A DNA stretch of 64,000 nucleotides from Closterium sp. Naga37s-1. Lineage: Eukaryota; Streptophyta; Zygnematophyceae; Desmidiales; Closteriaceae. Below the pieces are notes generated by a model. The model was not told where the DNA came from. It searched no databases and saw nothing but the letters and a program-made list of their open reading frames with translations. Position 1 is the first letter of the stretch; the number at the start of each line of letters is the position of its first letter. Where the stretch lies: assembly GCA_947471745.1 (NCBI GenBank), contig CANJKZ010001154.1, forward strand, positions 557,501 to 621,500, read 5' to 3'. Positions 1 to 10,841 of the stretch are shown piece by piece. The position numbers and the translations under genes were made by a program.

Positions 1-364
1 GAGCAATCAGAGCAGCAGAGGATGCTGCGCCAGGGTGTGATGTCAGGGCCAGTGGGGGAAGCTTATTGGCAGCTCGTTCTTGCATCCTCCGAACCAGGCT
101 CCTTGCCTCAATCGCAAATCCCGCAAAATCCTCTGCAGCAGCAGCAGCAGCAGCACCAATCCGACTACATATCCGTTCCGCATTTCTTCAGTGGTCCCAT
201 CCCTCGGCGTGCCGCCACCGACACTCCCACACGTCCTCGCCCCTCTGTCACCACCACCACGCCTCCTGTGCCTACCAGCCGGTCTATAGAGTCACCGCAC
301 TGGCAGAATGGCACCAGCAAGCAGCATGTGTCCTCACAGCAGCAGCCTCTTATGGGGCTGAGAG

Positions 365-405
<41 letters not shown>

Positions 406-2613
406 TATGAGGAGGGAGGGAAGTCAGGTGCGTATGGTTCTCCCCACAGGGCCAGTCGGCTTGGAAAGGGGGGAAGGCTCTCGGGAGGGTCTATGCGGGA
501 GAGGAAAGCTGCCAGTGGTGGTTTTGCTGCTGATTGGAATGGTGGTGGGGCTGTTGCTGCTGCTGCTGGTGCCACCGCTGGTGCTGATGTTGTTGTTGCT
601 GGTGCAAGTTTGGCAGCCGTTGCTTCAGGAGTTTCAGCGGAAAGGGTGGGGCGAGTAGCAGGAGGGAAGGCGGTGGTACGAAGGGCGTCCCTTGGAGATG
701 CCGATGATCTCTACTGTGCGCCTGTGGCATCGTCTGTTGCTGGATGGTACCGGAAGGAAGGCAGGGAGGATTCTGGGAAGGAGTGTGGGGATTTAGAGGA
801 AGAGAATGTGGTAGATGGGAAGAATCAGGAAGGGTATGAGGATGGGACGATGGTTGGTACGATGGGTTGTGCATGGGTTGACGAAAAGGCGGAGGATGGG
901 CAAAGGGTGGTTGAGAAGGAGGAGGTGAGGGGTGGGGGAGATAGGAGAGAGAGGAGAGAGAGGAGAGGGAGTGGAGGCAATGGGCAGGGTCATGGCCTGC
1001 CGAGGCACATGAGGGGAGGGTCTTTGGATGCAGCTAGTGCTACAGCAACGGAAGCAGCTGCTGCTGCTGCTGAAGCAGGGATGTCACCAGGAGTCCTGGT
1101 TGCAGGGGCGGTCGGAACAGGAGTGAATGGGTCACCCGTTTCTTCTAACTTGAGCCGTAGCTCCTCCCCCCTTGTAGGGCACATGAGGCGCAGTCATACC
1201 ACCAGTGAGTGCAGACCAGGCGGTAAGGCAAAAGGGGAGGAGGAGTGGGAAGAAGCGGAGGGAGAGGAGGAAAAGCAGCAGAAGCGGCGGGTGACTTGGG
1301 GGAAGGCGTGCGTGAGAGAGATTCCTGGGAGAGTAGCAGTGAAGGGTGGTGGGATGAGGAGGAAGGGCGAGGAGGAGAGAGGGAACGAGAAGATGGGTGT
1401 TGCTGGGAAGAGTGGGGATAGTGAGGGAGTGAAGGGAAGGGAAGAGAGAAAGGGTAAGGCGAAAGGGAGCAGGGAGAGTGAGGGACAAGCAGTGGTGGAG
1501 AAAGGTGCAGAGGCCAAGGGTTCTAAACAGACAAGGAAAAAAGAGGCCGATAGGAACGGGAAGGGGAAGGAGGGGAGTGAGGATGTAGATAAAGAGAACA
1601 CTAGCCGAAAATTCCTGCAAGACCCTATTCAGGATAGGGGTACAGACAAATATGAGGACCGATTGCGGGGTAAGGAGAAATCGTGCAAAGTGGGTGAGTC
1701 AAGCCAAAGTAAGGAAAGCAAAGTCAAGGGAAGCAAGAGCAAGGAGGGTAAGGGCAAGGAGGGCAGGAGTGTGAGTCCATTCAAGTGGATGGGGGGGAAG
1801 AATGGCAGCAGGAGCGAGGGGAATGAGGACGGTGAGACAAGCAGGGTGGAAAGCAGGGATGGTGAGCGGAATGAGCGGAAGATGAGCCCTGCGTTGACGA
1901 GAAAGGGAAGCAGGAAAGACAGGCTGAGGCAGAGCCGTAGCCATGGGGGTGATACTGATTGCGGTGATGGTGTTGCTGATGCTAATGGTTATGGCGATGC
2001 TGGTGCTGGTGGCGGTGGTGGTGGTGGTGGTGGTGGTTATGCTGATGGCGATGGTGGGGTTGGTCGTTCTGGGATGCCCGGCAGTGCTGGTCGTGTTGGT
2101 GGCAAGGGGTTGGCCAAGGGGCAGAGGCGCATGTCTTGGGATGGCATTGGCCCGTATGCTGATGTGGGTGAGAGTGTGGACAGCCCAGGACAGGCCAAGG
2201 GGAGGGTGAAAGGAGAGAGGAAAGGAGGGGCTCACAGGAAGAGTCGTGTGGGAGAGGATGGTAGGGAGGTGGATGTGCATGTGGGGGGAGAGAAAGGGAT
2301 GGTTGGGGGGGATGGTGGGAAGTGGGAGGAAGAGCTAGAAGGCGAGGAGAGTGGAGGGAAGGAGGTGGGGATGGTGTTGGATGGGAGGAGGAGTAAAGTG
2401 CAAGGTATGTGGGCAAGGGAGAGATCTAGAGGTGGAAGTATGAGAGAGAGTGGGAGGGGTGGGAGGGAGGAGGATTATGATAGAGAGGGGCAGCAAGGGG
2501 CTAAGGGTGGAAACGGAGTGAAGCGAGAGGAGAAGCATAAGGGCTTTGCTTTGCATATACCCAGGCCGGGGACGCCTAATATCCTCCAAACGGCACTCCG
2601 GCTCTTGACATGA
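1..2613 (+). CDS. 3' part of a low-complexity protein, unrecognised
   Basis: The frame is open from base 1 to a TGA at 2611-2613, with the first in-frame ATG at 22, so this is probably the terminal exon of a gene that begins before the window. The visible product has Gln runs (CAG repeats near 139-156 and 367-405), then long Glu/Lys/Arg/Gly/Ser-rich stretches and a short Gly tract (around 2009-2038). It ends with a less biased segment, FALHIPRPGTPNILQTALRL. I recognise no domain; the composition suggests disordered sequence. The absence of stops over 2.6 kb and the ordered C-terminal tail favour a real gene. No function is proposed. Confidence 0.55.
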
Positions 2614-3338
2614 CATTTGCCTTTTTTCTTTTAACAGGGAAGACTGATGTGTATAATTTTAGTACGGTATTTGTGCTAGCACTCACGCTCATGTAGATGG
2701 TTGACTGTACATAAATTTCAGCTTTTTCAGTTGGTTCATGAATTCAGTGTGGTCCAGCCCGCCACAGCGCATTCACACTGCAACCTCGAACCTTGATATT
2801 GCCGAAAACCACGCACCTCTGAAAAACCCGCTGGGCCGCGCAACACTCCTTTGAAACGACACCACCTCGGGGCTCCACATTGAGGTACCTCACCCCCACC
2901 TCGATCTTAGACTGGCGGAACCTAGAAGCACCTACACCTGCTCCATCCTGATTCACCCCGTTGTACATATTACTTGCACTTCTCCTGGAGCTATGTGAGA
3001 TCAGTTCTTTATCCTGCTTCATATCGTTTGCACTGCACGTGCGCTTCGTTTCCCTAGGCTCCGACGCGGGGTGAAGAATAGAGTCCCGACGAGTAGGGTC
3101 GTGTCCTCGCGCGCGACGTTCCTGACCGTGCGATCCAAGTGCGTCGTCGCATTCGGTGAGCGACGAAGCAAATTGGCGCGAAGGAGCGAGCGGCGGAAGG
3201 CAGCGTGGAGCGACAGAGAGACGATCGAGGAAGGGAAGGAAAGAGAAGTTACTGCGTCTAGGTCGAGTCGAGTCAACTGAAACGTAATTCGAGCGCAGGC
3301 GGCCAGCAGGCAGGCAGGCGGGAGGCGCTATCATCGCA
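2614..3338. other. intergenic region and kinase 5' flank
   Basis: This holds the 3' flank of the first gene and the presumed promoter and 5' UTR of the kinase gene starting at 3339. A minus-strand ORF crosses it but has no recognisable domain and no family match. I see no RNA gene or repeat here. Confidence 0.5.
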
Positions 3339-6300
3339 ATGGGGCCAACGCGGGAGGCGCTACCCGCGCTCCGGCGGCTAGCGGACACGATTCCGCGCGC
3401 CGTTTGGGCGGACATTCACCGGAGCTCGCTCAAAGTACGTCTTACCAATCCGAAAGACGTCACCACCTAAATCAATAGCGCTTCAACAGTAGTAGGTCCT
3501 CCGTATTCGAATGACGTCACCACCAATCCTCGCTGTAAGCGCGCCTAATTTCCTGAGTCATTCTCCACCACGCGTTTCACGAGCGTTTTTTTTGCGCCCC
3601 AGTTAGGGCGTCGCTGTGAACGGCCGTGCTATCAGCACGGAAGCAACCCCGGCAAGCGGTTATGATCCTTACGCACACCCCGCCGAAAGCTCTCATCCCA
3701 CCAAAGCACTCGCCACGAACACATGTTTTTCTCGCCTCGTCTCGCCTCCTCTCGCCACCTTTGTTGGTCAACATAGAAGCGCGCGGTCAGATTCTGGTCC
3801 GGTCTGGTCCTGTCTGGTCTGTTCTGATTAGCTTAGGAGCAGTAGTGCGCCAAGAAGAAGTGCTGTGACTCGCGATTTCACTCTTCTCATTACTCACCCA
3901 TCATATATTCCTCCCGCTAACCCCACCACTCCCCTGGTATAGTTTATATGCTCCTGTTCCTTCACTTCCGTCCGTCTGTCCGTCCTTCCGTCCATCCGTC
4001 CGTCCATCTATCTGTCCGTCCATCCGTCCGTCCTCGTCTGTCCATCCGTCCGTCCGCGCCTTCCGCGCCCACTCAACAGCACTCACCCATAACCCGTTCC
4101 CTGCTTCGCCCGCCGCCCGCATCATGTCCGTCCGTTCACCTCATGTCCGTCAATCCATCCGTCAATCCATCCGTCAATCCGTCCGTCATCCGTCCGTCCG
4201 CTCGTCCATGATCGTGACCTGATCAGAAGCGCACGGGCGTGAGTCTGAGCTACATGATGAGCTTCCGCCCGCGGCCCACGGAGGCGTCGTCGCTGGTGGC
4301 ATCGGCGCGCTTCCTGCACAACGAGCTGCCCATCCGCTTCGCGCACCGCATCGCGGAGCTTGACCACCTGCCGCACGGCCTCTCGCACATGCCCCACGTG
4401 CTCAAGGTATGCCATGCCATGCAGCATGCCATGCCATGCCATATGGCACCAATGCCAGGCTGGGCCACACTATACCACCATCGCGGAGCTCGACCACCTG
4501 CCGCACGGCCTCTCGCACATGCCCCATGTGCTCAAGGTACCTGTCGGTCCCATGCCAGCCATGCCATCCTGCAGCAACGCTGAACCAGGCCACACGATGC
4601 CACGCATTGCCATGACAATCCCGTGCCCCCCCTCCCCTTCTCGCCCCCTTCCCCTCTCTGCTCCCCATGTTCCCTCCCCTTCTCCCTCTCCCCATCCCCC
4701 TCTCCATCCCGTCCCCTTCCCCTCCACGCTACCAGGTGCTGGAGTGGTATGTGCAGTCGTTCATGGATCCGCGCAGCTTCCCCGAGGTGCAGGGCGCGGA
4801 GAGGAGGAGGTGCCTGGCACCCACCACCATCTACTTTCGCTGACTCTCACCGACTCCCGACACACTTGTGCCCCGACCATCAGCCATCCTCTCTCCCTCC
4901 CGTTCCTCCCATCCTCCCCCCTTCCTTTCTCCCTATCCCCCTCTCTTCCCCCTCCTTTTCTCCCTTCCTCTCTCTTTCCCCCCCCTCCCTCCCTCCCCCT
5001 CCCCCCCACCAGGTGCGGGAGTGGTACGTGCAGTCGTTCATGGATCTGCGCAACTTCCCCGAGGTGCAGGGCGCAGAGGAGGAGGTGGCGTTCACGCGCC
5101 TCATAGAGCGCATCAAGACACGCCACAACCACACCGTGCCCTGCATGGCGCTCGGCATTGCTGAACTCAAGAAACGCCTGCAGGTGAGCTTGAGGATGGG
5201 GAGTTGGAATGGGGACAGGGAAAGGAGGGAGAAGGGGGTCAGGGGGACAGGAGGAGGGGCTTGCATGTGTGTGGGGGAACAAGGCGCGCCACAACCACAC
5301 CGTGCCCTGCATGGCGCTCGGCATTGCCGAGCTCAAGAAACGCCTGCAGGTGAGCACACGGAAGGGGAGAAGGAGCTGGAAAACGGGGCACGGAGGGGAG
5401 GGGGATGAGGGGGTGGGGTTGTATGGTGGGGAACAAGGTGCGGAAGCACAACCACATGGTGCCCTGCATGGCGCTCGGCATTGCCGAGCTCAAGAAACGC
5501 CTGCAGGTGAGCTTGATGGGGGACGATGAAAGGGGGACGGGAAGGGGAGTAGGGAGGTGGATAAGGGGATGGGGTTGCATGTGGGAGAGAAGGCGCAGCA
5601 TCACAATGGGGGGCTTGCAGCACACAGGGATCTTTGGAAAGACATTTTGAGCAGTGTTTATCAGCACAGTGTGTGCATGGGTGGGCTATGGTTGTGCTGG
5701 CTTGGCTTGTTCATATCTCATTCATGGCTCAGCTCATTCATGGTGTTCTCCTGGCATGGCATGGCATGGCATGGCATGGCATGGCATGGCATGGCATGGC
5801 ACGGCATGGCATGGCAGGTGGACAACCCATGGCTGCCCATGGACAAGTTCCCCGAGGTGCATCAGTTCCTGGACCGCTTCTTCCTCTCTCGCATCGGCAT
5901 CCGTATGCTCATCGGTCAGCTCCTCCCCTTCCCCCATCCCTTGCTACTCCCTCGCTTGCTGCTCTCTCTCGCTTGCATCTCTCTCCCGCTTGCTTCTATA
6001 ACGGTCCTTCTCATTGTATATAATAAGCGGCACAGCAAGTGGAAGACAGGCATGAACTCTCGCTTGCTTCTCTCTCTCCATTGCTTCTCTCTTTGTGCAT
6101 CGATACACACAGGGCATTAGGCGGGGAGGGAATTTCCTAGTCTATTGAAAAACCGCACCTCTCTTTCTTCCTCTTCCCGCCTACTTGCATTCATCCGTCC
6201 ATGCACACACTCACGCACAGGGCAGCAGATAGCGCTGCACAAGACAGGGCCGGGCAGGGAGAGCATGATCGGGCTGATAGACACCAAGTGCCGCCCCTTT

Positions 6301-8015
6301 GAAGTGGCCAGGAATGCCATTGATGACGCCAGAACGCTCTGCAGTCGCACCTATGGCAATGCTCCCGAGGTCCACGTGTTTGGGGACCCCACCTTCACCT
6401 TCCCGTGCGTTGATAACGCTACCCTACCTTACCCTACCTTACCCCCTATCCTACCCCTACCCTACCCTACACTACCCCGCCGTACCCTACCCTACACCAC
6501 ACTACCCCGCCCTACCCTACCCTACCTTACTGCTTCACTCTGCTGTTATTGCATGACTTCGTTCCATTCTCCCCCACCTCCGCCGCCCCCGACTCCGCAT
6601 TCCCCTCAAGACATCGTCGTGATCCCCATCCCCCTCTCCTTCGCCACACCCCTCTTCATTCCACACCCAATGTGTGCACCCGCGCCTGCACCATAGTCTC
6701 TTGCGACTGATCCTTCTCAAATCTCTAGATCCCCCTTCCACTTCCCCCATCCCATCCCATGCCAGCTATGTGCGCACGCACCTCCACCACATGCTGTTTG
6801 AGCTGCTCAAGAACTCCCTCAGGGCTGTGCAGGAGCGATTCCCAGACACCCAGCCACCGCCAGTGCGCGTGGTGGTGGCCGATGGAATCGAGGACGTGGC
6901 TATCAAGGTCTGTCTGTCTGTCTGTCCGTCTGTCTGTCAGTCAGTCAGTCCGTCAGTCAGTCTGTCTGTCCGTCAATCAGTCTGTCTGTCAGTAAGTCAG
7001 TCTGCCTGTCTGTCAGTCAGTTAGTCCGTCAGTCCGTCTGTCTCTTGACTGTAATCTCCACCATTCCCTTTTCTTGGCCTCCCTCTGTCACCAACCCAAT
7101 GGCAGTTGCGCCCCTCCCTATGCTGCACTTGCAACTTTTCCACCGTCCTCAAATTTTCCAAATCCCCACCATGCCCATTGCCCACTTGCGTAAACCATTC
7201 CTTGTCACTGGATTCTCAGAGCATGCTCACTCTAGTCCCGTTTTTCCCATCCCCGGCATGGCTATTGGCAGGTGTCAGACGAGGGGGGAGGGATCAAGCG
7301 CAGCGGCTTGCCTCGCATCTGGTCCTACCTCTACAGTACAGCTTCCATACCCACTCCTCTACGCCAACCCCCAAACCCTCTCAACCCCAGCGAACCCCAA
7401 CCCCCCTCACCTGCTCCCTCGGGTCCTTCCACTCCCGGCACCTCGCCTCCCTCCACCCCTTCCTCTCCATCTGCCATTTCTCTCGCCTCCTCTCCTGCCT
7501 CCTCGGCTGCATCGTCCCCTCGCCCATCCCGGTTCACTCCTATAGGCAGTAGTTTTGCCGAGCCATGGGATTTGACAGAGGAGAATGGGGGAGTGGGAGT
7601 AGATGAAGTGGGGGATGAAGTGACTGTGAGCACGATGGCAAGCGCTGACGGGGAGGAGTTGCCGAGCGTTATTGCTGGTTACGGTTACGGGTTGCCGATT
7701 GCTCGACTCTACGCGCGATATTTCGGGGGTGACCTGCAAATATTCAGCATGGAAGGATATGGTGAGCTGTTGTGCCTGAAGCAAGTGCTTTTCTATGCAA
7801 GAGTTCACAACAAAAGGAGAATCTGGTGTGGACATACCGTATGGCGCGATTAGCATGTGGTTCCCGATTGTGCATCTTTGCGGTTTTCCACTTTCTCTCT
7901 TTGCTTACCATACCACATCCTGGTTGTGTTTTTTTCCTCATTTTCAATGCCAACAGGTACTGATGCCTATCTACACCTCAACCGACTCAGTAACGTGCAG
8001 GAGCCTCTTCCGTGA
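3339..8015 (+). CDS. PDK: mitochondrial pyruvate dehydrogenase kinase (8 exons)
   Basis: Exons read as 3339-3434, 4227-4406, 5013-5183, 5818-5914, 6221-6404, 6766-6907, 7272-7761 and 7957-8015; phases agree and give 472 aa. The family is a GHKL-fold protein kinase that inactivates the pyruvate dehydrogenase complex by phosphorylating E1-alpha in the mitochondrial matrix. Visible hallmarks are the regulatory helical domain (exons 1-5, e.g. [29 protein letters not shown]), the N box [14 protein letters not shown] (exon 6), the G1 box DEGGG at the start of exon 7, and the G2 box [20 protein letters not shown] at its end. The C-terminal [11 protein letters not shown]...QEPLP tail matches the plant form. 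The order and spacing resemble plant PDK except for about 80 extra Pro/Ser-rich residues in the ATP lid. Introns carry truncated duplicate exons and simple repeats. A branched-chain ketoacid dehydrogenase kinase is a less likely alternative. Confidence 0.93.
3960..4205. repeat. CCGT-type tetranucleotide repeat in kinase intron 1
   Basis: Degenerate tandem CCGT/CCAT/CTGT units fill much of the 3' half of the first kinase intron. Confidence 0.8.
4480..4536 (+). repeat. duplicate of kinase exon 2 3' end
   Basis: These 57 bases repeat the last third of exon 2 ([19 protein letters not shown]) with few substitutions and are followed by their own GT donor (GTACC). There is no matching exon 5' part, so it reads as a truncated pseudo-exon within intron 2. 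Confidence 0.85.
4736..4813 (+). repeat. truncated duplicate of kinase exon 3
   Basis: An acceptor CAG is followed by a copy of the first 25 or so codons of exon 3 ([10 protein letters not shown] versus [10 protein letters not shown]). It then breaks off, while the complete exon lies at 5013-5183. Confidence 0.85.
5281..5506 (+). repeat. two further copies of kinase exon 3 3' end
   Basis: Segments 5281-5349 and 5435-5506 each repeat the exon 3 end ([15 protein letters not shown]) and its GTGAGC donor. With the genuine exon there are three in-line copies of this splice-donor end in about 350 bases. The intervening intron sequence is also partly duplicated. Confidence 0.85.
5752..5817. repeat. 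GGCAT pentanucleotide repeat at exon 4 acceptor
   Basis: About 12 GGCAT units end directly in the CAG acceptor of kinase exon 4, where a pyrimidine tract would normally lie. Confidence 0.85.
6412..6530. repeat. CCCTA-type pentanucleotide repeat
   Basis: Degenerate ACCCT/ACCTT/ACACT units lie in kinase intron 5, just after the exon 5 donor. Confidence 0.8.
6908..7042. repeat. TCTG/TCAG tetranucleotide repeat at intron 6 donor
   Basis: The repeat starts at the GT of the exon 6 donor itself and runs about 135 bases into the intron. Confidence 0.85.
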
Positions 8016-8113
8016 CAAGACGTCAGTATCTTTTACTATACACATGGAAATTGTGCTCGCTGTAACATTCATTCATTTATGTACTTAGTGGTTGTCTATG
8101 CTACACATAACAC

Positions 8114-8544
8114 CAGGGGTTTTTTATCAGAGTAAATTACTCTGTTTCTCTGAAAATCAGAGTGGTTTTTAGGGGGTCACTCTGACGTGTCTGGGTAATT
8201 TTTTTGGAGGATAAGTTTTCTCTGATTTGTCAGGGTTCTGATTTTAGCTTCTCTGAGAGACCGGTGTATATTTGTGGCGGATGTACTTTTCTCTGTACAG
8301 GGTATAGGCATTTCGACCGACCCCCCCTCTCCCCGATTGTAGGAGTGCAGAAGGCCTGGGTTCAATACTTGAGAGGACACTCAGAGTTGGAAAAATAGGT
8401 ACACTGGGTGCCCAGAGTATATTTTTCAGAAGTTAAGTTTTCTCTGACAAATCAGAGTAACGCTCATAATGAACCCTGAATTTCAGAGTTCTCTAGAAAA
8501 CAGCTCTGGAAATCCGAGTAGTGAAAATCCAAAAAAAAGCCCTG
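8114..8544. mobile_element. hAT-type non-autonomous element (MITE)
   Basis: The element is 431 bases long, begins CAGGGGTTTTTT and ends AAAAAAAAGCCCTG, giving imperfect CAGGG terminal inverted repeats. A perfect 8-base target-site duplication, CATAACAC, flanks it (8106-8113 and 8545-8552). CAGGG termini with 8-base duplications are typical of the hAT superfamily. The interior has repeated TCTCTGA/TCAGAG motifs in both orientations and no coding capacity, so it must have been mobilised in trans. It lies about 100 bases downstream of the kinase stop codon. Confidence 0.85.
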
Positions 8545-8552
8545 CATAACAC

Positions 8553-8963
8553 CTAATGGAGCACAAACATGCGGTAACACTTCCGATGATGTGGATGTGC
8601 CTTGAGGATCGACAATGTGCAATGAGGGACATGGATTCTCTCTGGTGTGGTGTTGAAACCTTACCTCCTCTTTTAGGCCATGGGTTGCAACTCCCACTTC
8701 TCTTGTGGAGTTGGCAACTTGGCTGGAGGAATATCTCAACAAAACGAGGTCGACGGTCGTCTATGGACCGTCGATCTGACCGGTGGGCAAAAAAAAATAA
8801 AACTCTATCGGATGGCATGCCATCCTAGGGAGCCATCAACCCTAAACACCATGCTACAAGGTGTTGAAGGTTGATGCCTCCCTCGGATGGAATGCCCTTC
8901 CCTCCCATAGGCTGCTGCTAGTAGGGATCCACAACATGTACCGTGATTGTATTGTAGGCTCTA
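8553..8963. other. region between hAT element and chromovirus
   Basis: The only structure I see is the fold-back repeat at 8789-8905, listed separately. No gene is supported. Confidence 0.5.
8789..8905. repeat. fold-back element, copy 1
   Basis: Inverted arms read GGGAGCCATCAACCCTAAAC and the complement of a segment ending GGTTGATGCCTCCC, around a short loop. It is preceded by an A-rich run with AATAAAAC. A second copy with the same arms is at 26673-26814, so this is a dispersed family. Confidence 0.65.
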
Positions 8964-9422
8964 TGTAAGGAATTTTCTCGATATTCCTTAGCGCACCCTG
9001 CAACATCGCGTACAGCAGCAGCCGTTGTTCGCCCGTTACCGCTAACGGGGCTTCGCCGACTTCGCGCACACTGTTTTACCAAACCTCGCACTGCTGGACC
9101 GGCCGTGTCGGCCTACGCCTCGGGACTAGCCCGAGCCTCGCTTCCAGCGTAGCACTAGCTAGCTCGCACGCACCGCGTTACCGTTTGCATGTTTCGCGTA
9201 CAAATGTTCGCTCATGCCTTCGCTCACATTTTTGTACTCGTTTGACACCTTAGGGCGCGTCAAACTTTGCACGTATTCGCTGAAAAACCCTACCCAACCA
9301 TCTTTTGTTTTAAATAGACTGCTCTGGATTAAGCCTACACATTTTTGAACCGCATTCGGACGTACTCTTTTGACCCGCCCTTAGTGCAATTCTCGCTACT
9401 TCGATTCATTGCACCCGTAACA
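8964..9422 (+). repeat. 5' LTR of chromovirus
   Basis: The 459-base LTR starts TGTAAGG and ends GTAACA (TG...CA). It is preceded by CTCTA, and CTCTG follows the other LTR, which fits a 5-base target duplication with one change. It contains about 130 bases near its 3' end that the 3' LTR lacks. Confidence 0.9.
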
Positions 9423-9424
9423 CT

Positions 9425-9438
9425 TGGTTATCAGAGCC
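9425..9438 (+). other. primer binding site, tRNA-Met type
   Basis: TGGTTATCAGAGCC lies two bases after the 5' LTR. It matches the TGGTATCAGAGC complement of the tRNA-Met 3' end with one extra T. Confidence 0.8.
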
Positions 9439-9612
9439 TCTTTCTTTTCGGACCGCGCATCTCCGCACCCCAGGAAATCTACTTTTGATTTTTCACTCGA
9501 AGGGACTCACGCACCTTAGCCCCTAGGAGCCGCTGTCCTCGCGTTCTCTCGTAAACGCGTGCAGCCACGACTGCGCCTAGACTACCGGTAAGACGAGCCG
9601 ACGCCCTTCGGA

Positions 9613-10782
9613 ATGGCCGAGCATATCGATGTCGCCACTCTCACGCAGGAGCACTTGAACGAACTGCTGCGGCAAATCCGTGAAAGCTCTGAAGAAATCG
9701 CGGCGCTGACGGCAGAACGCACGTCCCTGCAAAACGACATCGCAAAAGCACAGCAAGCACAATCCCAAGCACCTAGCACTCCGATTCAGCCCGCACCACA
9801 GACATCGCAGCATGGAAGCGTAGGGCAACCCGCGAGCGCGGCCAGTGATGGCGTCGTCCGCCACGACGGAGACGACGACCACAGCACGACACACCCCAAC
9901 GCGACGAATGCGGCCAGGAATCAGCCTCGAGTCACGATGTCCGTGCCGGCCGGCGAATCGACTCTACCGTCGCCGATGCCGCTGAAGCCGCAGCGTCCGC
10001 CGTGTTTTGACCCGAGTCAACGGGGTGGTCCTACCGTTCAGGCGTGGCTATTCACGTTGAACGTCTTCTTCGACGCGAATTACGTCTCGGAGGATACGGC
10101 GAAGATTCGCTACGCCGTGTCATTGCTGCGAGGACCCGCCATGGACTGGTGGCGTGTCATCGTCATGAAGCCGGTGGACTACGCGACTCTACCGACACGG
10201 GAAGGACAAACCGGACCCTGGGCGCCGTCGTATTTCGTGGAGGTGCCCCAGTATCGCACGTGGGACGCGTGGTGCGCAGGTCTGCGCGCTCGTTTCGAGC
10301 CAATTGCGGCTTCGATCGCGGCGCGACAGAAGCTCCGCATTTGGCGCCAACTAGGTTCCGTCCAGGACTACACGAGCGGATTTATGGCGCTATGCGAGCA
10401 GGTGGGATACATGCACGAGAGCGAGCGCATCGACCGCTACATCGGCGGCCTGAAGCAGGACATCGCTCAGGAAATCCAGCTTCGCGGCGTCACCGACTTT
10501 CAAGAAATTCTCGCTATGGCGGAGAAACTCGACTTCTTCCGCCGACCGAGACCGGGGTCCTACGGAAGCAGCAATTGGGGACATCGGCCTCGTGGGACGA
10601 ACGAGGGCGCTACGATACGTGCCGTCGCCGCAAATGCCGCTGCCGCACCATTCAAAGGGCGCTGGTTTGCGTGCAATCGGCTAAGACACCGTAAGAGCGA
10701 ATGCCCGGAAAACGCTAAGGGAAAGGGGGAAGCTGAGCAGCAGAAACAGACCAAGCAGCAGGGAAACGCTGGGAGTCAGTAG
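9613..10782 (+). CDS. gag: retrotransposon Gag
   Basis: This 389-aa ORF begins MAEHIDVATLTQEHLNE, with an N-terminal coiled-coil-like segment (about residues 10-55). A retrotransposon capsid-type domain follows, with AWLFTLNVFF, RYAVSLLRGPAMDWW and YTSGFMALCEQVGY. The C-terminal zinc knuckle is degenerate: the CX2CX4HX4C pattern appears as WFACNRLRHRKSEC, with Trp at the first Cys position. Gag binds and packages element RNA in cytoplasmic particles. It ends 60 bases before the next frame opens, so Pol would need its own start or a recoding event. Confidence 0.9.
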   Translation: MAEHIDVATLTQEHLNELLRQIRESSEEIAALTAERTSLQNDIAKAQQAQSQAPSTPIQPAPQTSQHGSVGQPASAASDGVVRHDGDDDHSTTHPNATNAARNQPRVTMSVPAGESTLPSPMPLKPQRPPCFDPSQRGGPTVQAWLFTLNVFFDANYVSEDTAKIRYAVSLLRGPAMDWWRVIVMKPVDYATLPTREGQTGPWAPSYFVEVPQYRTWDAWCAGLRARFEPIAASIAARQKLRIWRQLGSVQDYTSGFMALCEQVGYMHESERIDRYIGGLKQDIAQEIQLRGVTDFQEILAMAEKLDFFRRPRPGSYGSSNWGHRPRGTNEGATIRAVAANAAAAPFKGRWFACNRLRHRKSECPENAKGKGEAEQQKQTKQQGNAGSQ

Positions 10783-10841
10783 CAGACGGACCCTTTACTG
10801 ACAGCTCACGCCGCTCGCCCGACCCAACCGACCCTCACCGA

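Noticed and set aside
2744-3415. Minus-strand 223-aa ORF
   Set aside because: No family resemblance, and it overlaps the first kinase exon and its flank on the opposite strand.
6412-6530. Telomere-like repeat
   Set aside because: The unit is a degenerate CCCTA pentamer inside a kinase intron, not a CCCTAAA heptamer array.
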